A DNA stretch of 64,000 bases from Gnetum montanum. Taxonomy: Eukaryota > Streptophyta > Gnetopsida > Gnetales > Gnetaceae. Positions 34,246 to 44,262 of this stretch are shown piece after piece; the stretch's first letter is position 1, and the number at the start of each line of letters is the position of its first letter. A program made the translations under genes and the position numbers. The DNA lies in contig MNCI01036463.1 in assembly GCA_015680685.1 (NCBI GenBank), positions 291,439-355,438 of the forward strand. The letters run 5' to 3'. The notes under the pieces are model-generated. The model had not been told where the DNA came from, did not search any database, and saw only the letters and a list, made by a program, of their open reading frames with translations.

Positions 34246-37200
34246 GTTTCTTCTATTATTATATCTTTCATTACTTAGCCTATTATTGCATTGATTATCC
34301 ATTTGATTCTATAACAAAAAAAAAAATGTTAGCATAGCCATTTTCAACGTTTACAACATAGGTGCATGTGGCCAAGAAATAAAACCAAAAATTCAAATTT
34401 AAAATTAAATGTCACAACATACATAGCCATGTTCACACTGTGTGGAAAAATTGTCAAATTATAACCATCAATAACATAGTTTTGGCTAACCATAGCCATA
34501 AACATATAAACAAAAAAAAATATAGTCAACAAGCTAGACTAAAGGTGGCTACTAAGTAGCATGAGGAGGTGGTGGATCATTCCCACCATCATCGTTGGGG
34601 CCGCCAATGTCTCTGGAGGCCTAAAATAAAACAAAATATAGCTAATGAAGTAACCAATAGCCAAAATCATGACTCAAAAGATTGCCTAAAGCATAAAATA
34701 TATCAAACCTATGGAGAGTCTAGCTTCATCACTTCCAAGAATAGATGGGGAAGGCCATCTTCCAAATGATGGAGGATCTGGTCCTCCATCATGTTGACTG
34801 AGTCAACATCTCCAAGATCAATGCCAAAAAGAATGCTAGATTTATCTATAGGAACCCAAGTAGAAGGCTCATTAGTAATAGTAGTTATAGTAGTCTCACC
34901 CACAATGGTAGTGATTTGAAGAGTAGGGGATTGCTCCACCTTGAGAGTGCTTTCAAAGAGTTGATAAGCACTCTTTGGTTGGATTCCTTGAATGAATAGC
35001 TCTCTCTTATGCTATTCAACCAACTCTTCTTTAAGCCATTTAAGGTAAGCCTCAAGATTAGCCTTATACTATTGCTTGTGGGCCTTTTGTGTCTTGCTCC
35101 ATTGCAGGACCCAACCACAATGATCCTTCCAATCTTCAACCTTTTGGGAGATGAATTCCCTGTACATACGTTGCTTTACCATCTCTTGTAGGACTGTTAC
35201 TTTTTCCTAAATGACATGCCAATAGTGATCCCATGTGATCTCCTTAGTTCGTAACTCCCCCGAGTTAGCCACTTGGGCTTCTATAAAGGCTTTATAGTCT
35301 TAGAGATCCCTAATCATATCCTCTTGCCTTTGAACCTTTTCCCTCAAGGCCACAACTTTCTCCCATAGGGATTCATTGGACCTTTTTAGCTCTCAATAAG
35401 CTTTTGTGTATGACATTGCTAAATTAGTGGTAGTGTTGTATAGCTTCATGAGTACACTAGACACATAAGAAGGAAGTCTAGATAAGGAGTCTACCTTGAT
35501 GTCCTTATTGGAGTCCCACTCCATGGATGGTACTACACAAAGCATAAAATGCAACTGTAAGACACAACCTTAAATAGCCAAAATGCAAACAAAGCCTATA
35601 GCTAAAGCACATAAAACAAAATCCTTACCTATCTTAGGTGAAACTTGATTTAGTTGATTGATGATGTCCTTAGCCATCCCACGTAGGAACTCTACTTTGT
35701 CTAGAGTCTCTACCCATGGTTTTGTGCCAAACTCAGGGATGGGAGCTTGCACTGGTGGCTCCATAACTATTGTAACCATAATAAGCATCAAAAGGTTAGG
35801 ATGACAAAGAAATGTAACCACTATAATAGAACAACAATATTAAGGCATAGGCATACTTAGATTCTTCTCCTCTTCCTCCTCTAGGATGATGATGGGAGAG
35901 GTACCTGGTACCACCTCACTAAACAAGGCATTTAAATCATCTATGCTTGCATCAACAAGTCCTTCAACCATAGGTTGCTTTAGGAATGCCTCTTCTACAT
36001 GCCTTTGTTCTACCTTTGTAGTAGCATAGGCTACTATAACCTGATGCTCACCTACAACCATAGCACATAGAAAAGTAATTAACACATGAAACCATAAAGT
36101 AGCCATAAAATTTTAAAACATGAAATAGTCAAAGTTAAATAAAGCATACTTGTGACTGCATGCTATGATGGCTTAAGCTTAAACTGAAGCTTCTTCAATG
36201 TAGGCTAATTTGATGCTGGGGATGCCTCCTCCATATGCCCCTTGAGTTTCTCTCTAGCTACCCCCTCGGCCTCCATGCGCCATCGTTTGACCTCTTGAAC
36301 ACTAGCAAAAAATGAGAGAGGCTCATCATCATTAGCATTGTTGGGAGACTTGTACTACCTAGCATCAAGATTCTTAGTGGTGATGGATAATGTCTAATCC
36401 ACATCTTCTAGTGGGTTTTGGGCCTGAATTGTTGGATAAATATGTCTTATCAAAGGCTTAGAAAGTTGGCTTGGATCTTGGGAAACCCACTGCCCATTCC
36501 TATACACCATCAAAAACTACACAAACCTCTTTAGATAACTCACAAAAAAGGCAAAGTGCATATGGATTATCGTAGAGGTGTCAACACGGAATCTAAGTAT
36601 CTCCTCTCAAAGCCTAGTAGCCAAAGTAGTAGCCTAATCATATTTGATGCCCTCCATCAAGACCTTCTTAAAGGTCCATCTTTGTGCTAGGTCGATTACC
36701 TTCTTTTGTAATAGTAGTATGGGAAATGCATGAGACCTAAACAAAGGATATGATTCGTTTGCATTAGGGTTTGTGAAGCTATCCATTGAAATTCTAGAGT
36801 GGCTCATGCTAGCACCAAGCCACTCTAGAACTTCCTCATGATGGCTTGATTCCCTCATTGTCCTAGTAGGAACCTTGGCCCCATCAGTGGGGACCCCAAA
36901 CAAGTCACGAAAGAGGTGAGCACCTATGCCAATGTTCATCTTAACACCTTAGATGATGGTGGTAAAGCGACTAACATCCTCATCAAAGGAGTCAATAACA
37001 TGCAACATATCCACAACAAGAATGGAAGGAATTGGTGCCATAAATACATCAAGCAAACCTACACACTAGATGTTTGATTAAACATATCTAGGTGCTTGTC
37101 CCTTTGGCCACTTTTACGTTGATGTCACATCACCAAACTTCAAGATGAGGGTTTTCTCATGACATGATCTTGAAAGTGGTATAGTGACATTAGCTGAGGT

Positions 37201-38179
37201 GGAAGGTCTTGTGAAGTAATAAACAAGGATTTGCATCCATATGAGCAATTTTAATGACCAAGAAAAGTAGTAAAACACTTAAAGCCATAAAGACACTATA
37301 AGTTTACCTTTACTTTTCTTCTGCAGTGCAAAGGTTCTAGCTATAGGAGTCTGATCTATGTTACCGACATCTACCCACCAGCTATGCATCATCTTATCAT
37401 TCTTACACTTCTTGTATACCATGTTGAACCTAATGGTGTATTCATTAAAGTTTCCTCTTAGCTGTTGATACATAGCAGCTTTGATTTGGGGACTCCACGT
37501 GAATTCATCTAAAGCAATTTGAGTCACTACTAGGATTTGGTCATTAACAATCAAACCTTGCTCGTTGACCTTGTACCTGAAAGAAGTAAAATTAATGAAG
37601 TTAGGCAAAGAAGTAAAGCCAAAATCCTATAAAACCATATAAAACATTACAATAACCATGTTTACCCCTATAGACAATACACGATGCCAAGCAAGTTTTG
37701 GAATAGTGTGTGGTCTCTATGTGCTAGCATCAAAGTGTTATCAGGATTATAGTGACTATACTTTGGCATTGTCTAGATATCGGATAGGTAGCATGAAATT
37801 ATGGCATCTGCAGGACCCCCTACAGTTTTAGGAATTGATTTATCAGTAATATACCTAGTAATCAATCCTAATGCCTAAGGCAATAGGGTCTTCACAATAA
37901 CCTTGACTACATCCACGAACAAGCGTGACCACAACATCACATTGAAGTTCTTGAGGAGGTAGGCAAGGAAGTCCCTTGCCTTGGGCGAAAACCACAATGA
38001 GAGCTTTCCAAGAGGCATGTCATGTGCTGGAGTATTAGTCTTGGAATGACTAATGTAGCACAAAATGTCAACCAACTCCTCTATGATGAGAATAGGCCTC
38101 AAGAAGACCTTGGAAAAAATAAAGCAAAAAACAGTATGACCAATTAGAATTTCTTAATAGGTTAGAAAAACATTTAGCT

Positions 38180-38560
38180 AGAGGTGAAATTAGTCTCTGT
38201 AAAAAGCTTTAAGGTGTTTATCTAATAAGCTTAAGAAATTCCATAACAAGGCACTATTACAACCTTTCAAAGTAAAAGCATTATGTACTATTAGAGTTAG
38301 CAAATTTAGATAAAATAGCTAGTTAGAGGTGAAATTAGCCCATGTAAAAAGCTCTAAGGTATTTATCTGAATTAGCCTAAGTAATTTCATCACAACCTTA
38401 CATAACCTTGCATTATGAACAATTGGAATTTCTTAACAAATTTAGAGAAAACTCCCTAAGTCAAAGGTGAAATTAGCTTATGTAAAAAGTACTTAGGTGT
38501 TTATCTAAATTAGCTTGAGAAATTCCATATAAGCATTGATACCATATTTTATAGCCTTTA
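38180..38560. repeat. ~145-bp tandem repeat inside an antisense-gene intron (3 copies)
   Basis: Units start near 38182, 38328 and 38467 with GGTGAAATTAG, a GTAAAAAGC core and AGGTGTTTATCT-like ends. The left arm has a single counterpart near 22035-22110. The expansion is therefore specific to the right copy. Confidence 0.75.
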
Positions 38561-38589
38561 TAACCAAAGATATTATGGCCAAAATTATT

Positions 38590-38810
38590 TCTTAGTCTAA
38601 ATTATGCATAAATTTAGAAATAACATTTAAATTATGCATAAATTTCGAAAAAGCAAGCATAAGTTTAGAAAAAGCATCTAAGTTATGTTGAGCATGCATA
38701 AATTCAGAAAAAATATCTAAACTATGAACAAATTTAGAAAAAGCATGATAAAATTTGAAAAAGCCATGAAGCCAATGCCATGATTTACACAACCTTAGCA
38801 AAAAATTCAT
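38590..38810. repeat. Short degenerate tandem repeats in intron
   Basis: Repeats of the type GCATAAATTTAGAAAAAGCA with variable spacing (about 20-36 bp). The open frame across it, with repeated FSKFMHNLD, is a by-product of the repeat. Confidence 0.65.
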
Positions 38811-39560
38811 AAAAAAAATTGTTTGAAGTCAAATAGGAGTGATTCCACCTCCGTTGGAAAGCTAAAGAAAAATCCTATGTATCCATCACTAGAAAATAGT
38901 AGAAACCTAGGCTGTTTTCTTATTAAAATTTCACAAATCTACATGAAATTAAAAAAGCAGCACAAATAGCCTAACTATGCAATGTTAGGAAAATAGCCAT
39001 AAATCCCTCATTTTAAAGCTAAATTAAAGTAGACAACAACTATCAGGATGCTTAAATAAAGGGCTACAAACACATAACCTTTAATTTCACAATTATGAAG
39101 CCATTTTACCAAAAAAAAAAAATACACAACATGGCTTGCTTTTTTGTAGTACAACTAAGAAAATCCCAAAGCCAAAACTTCATATAGCCATTAAAATCGT
39201 CAAAATAGCCAAAACCATTAAAATCCATTTAAATTAACATCAAAATAATGGTGTATGATTTTGTTAAAATTTAATTTTAACAAATCCTAAGGCCTAGATT
39301 TGAAAAAAATGGCCATACCCCAAGAATTTGAGAAAAATCCACAAAATAGCAAGGACTAGTTTCAAAATCAAATCTGTAAAAGCTAAAGAAATAAAAAAAC
39401 CATAGATTTTCATGGGAGAAGCCAAAATAGGAGTTGAGATTTTGTCAAAATTTTGAATTAATCCCCCCATTGGAGTAGATTTGAAAAAACAACCCTAACA
39501 TTTGGAAGGCATAAAACAAGAAAAATGACAAAAAATAAAGGCAAAAATAAGTAGAATTGC
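38811..39560. other. AT-rich intron of antisense gene
   Basis: No coding motif seen. By the splice signals at either end (GTAGGC after exon 1; TTTTCCAAG before the NIF-like exon near 38110) this lies in the first intron, together with the two repeats listed. Confidence 0.45.
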
Positions 39561-39699
39561 CTACCTTGGAGCAATGATAGATGGGGCTTGCATGGAGATA
39601 GGCCTTGGAACCTCTAATAAGTTCTTTAAATGGTTAACCATCCTCTGGATCATGGGGTTCTTTCTCTTTCCTCCTTTCTATTTTGGTGCCATGGTAGGC

Positions 39700-40490
39700 T
39701 CAACGTGGAAAAGGAGGGAAATTGGGAGAGGATGATAGTTCTACCTTGGCTGTAGGGGAGATGGAGGGCTTCCATGCTAAATACTAGTTGTGGATAGCAC
39801 AAGAGTCTCTACCAGAGCTCTCCTCTAAGGTTCTATTTTTGAAGAATGACAATTATGATCAAAATTTGCAAATTTTGACTTATAAAACTGACCTAAACCT
39901 AAATAAAACCTCAGTTGCTAATTTGGTGCTCCATGAATACAAGTGCACTAAAGAAAAAGAGGGGAAAGTTTAGTTCACATTGATTTTAGGGGGGCAAACA
40001 AATATACTTTTCAAAATTTCAAATTTTTGGATTGTGGGCCCCACCGTGTGCCTTCCCTTTTAATCAAACTTGCTTAAATGCTGAGATTGTTACTAATTTC
40101 TGTACTTAAAACATTATGGCAACCTTACCCCCCATGAATTCATGTTCAGAATTCCTTGCCTAGTGTGGAAACATGTTTGTCATTTTTAAAATTTGTTAGC
40201 TTACAAATATCTTTTTATTTTTAGCAACCAAGACTTACCTTTTTCAACATTAGGTTTCCAAATTTGGATAAAACATGAGCATGGCCAAGCACCATGGATT
40301 TACATGCTGGGGCAATAGTGCCCAATGTGGAAGAAGGAGGGTGATGATCAATCTTACCTTCCAACACCCATCCAACACAAGTTTGACCCCAAAGTGGACC
40401 CCGCATGACCTAGAACCCCTCCAAGTGTCTCTGGTGGCCTCGAAACCTTACCAAATCTAGTCAAAACTAGTTAAAATTGGTTAAAACCTA
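39700..40490. promoter_or_regulatory. Upstream region of antisense gene
   Basis: This sequence lies between the antisense gene's first ATG and the satellite array. On the minus strand TATA-like strings occur near 39870-39920 (TTTTATAAG, TTTTATTTAGG). No coding frame with known motifs is seen. It is the place to expect the antisense promoter, but no element is certain. Confidence 0.3.
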
Positions 40491-40499
40491 GGATATGGT

Positions 40500-43400
40500 G
40501 TTTTTCATGTTGGGAGAGACTTGTTCCATGTTTATCCTTTCACCCTCAGTTGGAAAGATTGGGGGAAGCAGAAAATGATCTAAGTTGATGACCTAATAAC
40601 CTTTTCTTGATTCTCGGTGACCACTAGATCCTGTTGGAACCCTTTGGAGCTTTTGAAAGCTCCAAAATGGGTCAAAATGGTAAACATCTATCACCCCCTC
40701 TCATCCATGCTAGGGCCACCATTCCTAGCATGGAAAAAGAGGGGAAGTTACATGAGGCACTTAAGAGCCTCCAAATTATCAAATCTTGACACCCAACATT
40801 CATCTTTGACACCAGCAACCTTATAGGTCGACATGGATGGACAATTAGTTGCAGATCTAGCCTAGATCTAACTTTCTTGATTTATAGGACCTCTTCCATG
40901 TTGAGCCTTCCACCCCTAGTGTGGAAAAAGGGGAAATTCCTAAAAACCCCCTCATAGCCCCCAAAACAACGAGATCTTAACCTTAGGCACTAATGATCAA
41001 TCCTGCAAACCTTGTGAGTAGTCATGCATGGCCAAATCAATAAAAAATGATCAAGTACACTTCCCCCCCAATTTTCCACACTAGGAATGGAAGCCCCAAC
41101 ATGGACAAAGGGTGGGGGAAGTCCAAAAAATGGCTTATGACCCTTGAAATAATCAAATTTCAGCGTTAGATGATAGTAGGTGACACTGACAACCTCAGGG
41201 GTTTGCATGCATGACCAAAAGTAATCAATAAGTTTTCCCCTAATTTTCCATGCTGAGGATGGATGTTCTAGCATGGAAAATGGGTGGAAGTCTAAATAAT
41301 ATCTTAAAAACCTTAGAATACCCAAAATTTGACATTAGATGTCAATAGGTGACATCGGCAACCTAGGAAGCCTATGTGCATGCCCGAAAATGATCATAGA
41401 AGATCAAAAAGCTTCCCCCCCCCAATTTTCCATGTTGAGCATGGAAGTCCTAGCATGGAAAAAGGGGGTAAGTCCAAAAATTATCTTATGATCAAATTTT
41501 GACATTAGATGTTAGCAGGTGACACGAGCAACCTAGGAAGCTTGCATGCATGCTTGAAAATTATCATAGAAGACCAAAAAGCTTTCCTCTCAATTTTTCA
41601 TGCTGAGCATAGAAGTCCTACCATGGAAAAGGGTTGGGGGAGGGTTTGTGTGCAAAGTAAAGTTCAAAAATTACCTTATGACCTTTGAGATAACCAAATA
41701 TTAACATCAAATGTTAGCAATTGATGTCGACAACTTGGGAAGCTTGCATGCACATCCAAAAATGACCAAAAGGGAGAAAAAAATTTTCCCCCATTTTTCC
41801 ACACTGAGCATGGAAGTCCCAATGTGGAAAAAGGGGGGGGGGATGGGGGAGTTCAAAAAATGTCTTTTCAACCATGAAACAATGAAATTTTGACATTAAG
41901 TAGTAGTAGTCATCGCTAGCAACCCTAAAAACCTGCATGCATGGTTGAAATAAAAAAAATCATCAAAAATATTTTCCCCCAATTTTCCATGCTAAGCATG
42001 GAAGCCCCTACATGGAAAAAGGGGGGAAAGCCCAAAAATCATTCATCAATCTTCAAGATAGCCAAATTTTGATAGTAAGCATTGACCATCATCGCCAACA
42101 CCCTTAGGAGCTCAGATGCATGACCAAAAGTGACAATAAAGCATCAAAAAGATTTCACTCCATTTTTTCATGTTGAACATGGAAGCCTTATCATGAAAAT
42201 AAGGGGGGGAGGAGGAAGTTCAAAGAGCACTTAGAAAACCTCTAAGATGACTAGTTTTGGCTCCAGACCCCAGTCCTCGACCTTGGTAGCTCTAGAGGTT
42301 GACATGCAAAGTCAATTGAGGTCAAAATTGGTTAAAATTTCACTCCCCCTTGTTTTCCATGTTGAGCTCTCTATCTCCAATGTGGAACAAAGGGGGGAAG
42401 TCCAAAAAACACTTAGGGATACTCAAAATTATCAAAACTTGACACCAGACCCTAGTCCTCGATCTTGGTAGCCCTAGAGGTTGACATGTAAAGTTGATTG
42501 AGGTTAAAATTCATTAAAAATCAACTTTCCTTTGTTTTCCACGTTGAGCTTTCTATCCCAAACATGGAAGAAATGGGGAAAGCCAAAAAAACCACTCAGG
42601 AATGCCCAAAACTGACAAATTTCGAGATGGATCCATAGCCCTTGACCTTGACAATCTCAGGAGGCAACATGCATCATTAATTGTGACCTAAATTGGCCTG
42701 GATATCGGATTCTTTCCTTTTCCATCTTATAGTAACCTCCCCCATGTGGAAAAGAAAGAGAGGGAGATGTGTGGTGGAAGGGGGAGAGTTTCTTTTCCAC
42801 TTTTGGAGGCAAGATGACACTCTCGGAAACCAAAGATCTCTGCCAGAGAAGCCCAAGACCTCACAACCTTAAGATTTTACTAGTTTGATTTTGTCCCAAC
42901 TTCCAAAACCTATTCCCCCAATTCCTCCATTCTGAAGTAACTCTCCTAATTTGGAAATGGGGGAGAAGACCTTAAGTACCCTTAAACAACCTTCAAACAT
43001 GCCCAAAATTAGCCAGAAACTTGCGAAATCAAAGTCTGCAATCCTAGGGGCCTAGAAATGTAATTAAAGTGCCTTGAAACTACTTTGAATTCATCAAAAA
43101 AGTGTTCCCCTATTTTCCATGTTGAGGATANNNNNNNNNNNNNNNNNNNNNNNNNNNNNNNNNNNNNNNNNNNNNNNNNNNNNNNNNNNNNNNNNNNNNN
43201 NNNNNNNNNNNNNNNNNNNNNNNNNNNNNNNNNNNNNNNNNNNNNNNNNNNNNNNNNNNNNNNNNNNNNNNNNNNNNNNNNNNNNNNNNNNNNNNNNNNN
43301 NNNNNNNNNNNNNNNNNNNNNNNNNNNNNNNNNNNNNNNNNNNNNNNNNAAAGGGGAGGGGGGGGGGGGGGGGGGGGGGAAGGCTTTAGAACCTATTTTT

Positions 43401-43570
43401 TAACCTTTATAAACCTTCAAGGAGCCCACTATTAATGGATCTGACCCTGCACTACCTTGGGAAGGTCCTAGGACTTTAATTTTGGGCCTATGAACATTCC
43501 AAAATCTATTTTCCTTAGTCTCCATACTAAGGGTCCCTATTTCCATGCTAAGCCTAGCATGGAAGCCTCA
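40500..43570. repeat. ~185-bp satellite-like array, right arm (~15 units)
   Basis: Cores recur at about 40500, 40695, 40890, 41075, 41255, 41427, 41605, 41790, 41980, 42163, 42355, 42535, 42725, 42925, 43110 and 43515, a mean step of about 185 bp. Each core reads like TTTTCCATGCTGAGCATGG then CCTAGCATGGAAAAAGGGGG, a potential hairpin. The filler contains recurring GACATTAGATGTTAGCAGG and GCATGCATG strings. The array is the reverse complement of the left-arm array and is broken by an assembly gap. Confidence 0.88.
43131..43379. other. Assembly gap (219 N) plus 22-G homopolymer
   Basis: Ns fill 43131-43349, followed at 43358-43379 by 22 consecutive Gs. The gap starts inside an array unit right after CCATGTTGAGGATA and ends in the G-rich tail normally found after the core, so at least part of one unit is missing. 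The G run may be real expansion of the GGGGGG tail or sequencing slippage. Confidence 0.95.
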
Positions 43571-43940
43571 AGGCACTTGATTTTTAGGTCTAGATAGCCC
43601 AGAAACAACCCAAATTGATGCCTGAACTCACCTAATATCCTTGTAGCCTCAAAACATGTACCACTTAGGCCTAAAACTAGAAAAATTAATCATTTTTTAT
43701 CAATATTAACCAAATTTTATCATATGTGTCCTATTTTACTTGATTTTTGATTTATTATGTAATGTTTTGGCTTATTTTTTAGACTTATATTGCTTTATGA
43801 ACATGGTTGACCTTCTATGGCCTCCATACAGCCCTACGTGTTCATTGTTTACCTTATTATAGCTATATTTGTCTTTGTTTGGCCTTTAAATGGTATCAAA
43901 TAGTGGGGTTTGACCTTCCCTGACCATTGGTTGACACCAT

Positions 43941-44043
43941 ATGACCATGGCCCTCTAAGGCCTTAAATTGGCATTATTGTCCACCAAGACTATAAACTTG
44001 CATCTCAACCTACTAAGGCCTAAAACTGGTAAAAGTATGGCCT
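43941..44043. repeat. 29-bp boundary repeat block, right arm, before RT
   Basis: Three to four units (CTCTAAGGCCTTAAATTGGC, ACTAAGGCCTAAAACTGG). It lies between the satellite array and the candidate splice acceptor, as 15505-15590 does in the left arm. Confidence 0.8.
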
Positions 44044-44229
44044 ATATTGATCATTTGTATCCTTACTTCTTGTATCTCCCCCTGTCTGACCTTTATCTAA
44101 CCTTTTTTATCCTCTAATGCACTTTTCTGAATTAACCTTATCTCATCAATGACCTTGAATGGCCTTGATTGCATTAGATTTGCACATGTTTTATGACATT
44201 TTAACATTATTTATTTACTTTTAATAGGT

Positions 44230-44262
44230 GCCACTTAATATGCTTTTGGTTGATGTGTAGGA
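44230..44262 (+). promoter_or_regulatory. Candidate 3' splice site before pol, right arm
   Basis: GTGCCACTTAATATGCTTTT then GGTTGATGTGTAG, followed in frame by DQSMSTWEQINLPL of Pol. The left arm keeps the same bases with two differences, although the arms have otherwise diverged strongly. I infer an Ogre-like intron acceptor between protease and RT. Confidence 0.45.

Larger units (their letters stand above)
34552..39692 (-). pseudogene. Antisense spliced gene of giant element, right arm
   Basis: This is the most complete copy. Exon 1 begins at ATG 39692 (MAPK, then GGKRKNPMIQRMVNHLKNLL after one stop; basic, nuclear-signal-like) and ends at 39565 before GTAGGC. Next comes the NIF/FCP1-like domain (38102-37666): RPILIIEELVDILCYISHSK, SPKARDFLAYLLKNFNVMLW, then YSHYNPDNTLMLAHRDHTLF. 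The usual D-x-D is replaced by IEEL, so catalysis is unlikely. An intron (37665-37577) precedes YKVNEQGLIVND. A conserved domain of unknown function (QRWTFKKVLMEGI, about 36650; HMHFAFFVSYLKRFV), a long coiled coil (about 35500-34950) and an acidic/proline-rich C-terminus (NDDGGNDPPPPHAT) end at 34552. The gene runs opposite to gag and pol and sits wholly between protease and RT. The phosphatase relationship is my inference from motif spacing. Confidence 0.6.

Noticed and set aside
38592-38810. Open frame with repeated FSKFMHNLD
   Set aside because: Product of the short AT-rich tandem repeat in an intron of the antisense gene.
40500-43570. Satellite array considered as a centromeric satellite
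   Set aside because: It is bounded on both sides by element modules and occurs in mirror image in the other arm, so it is part of the retrotransposon.
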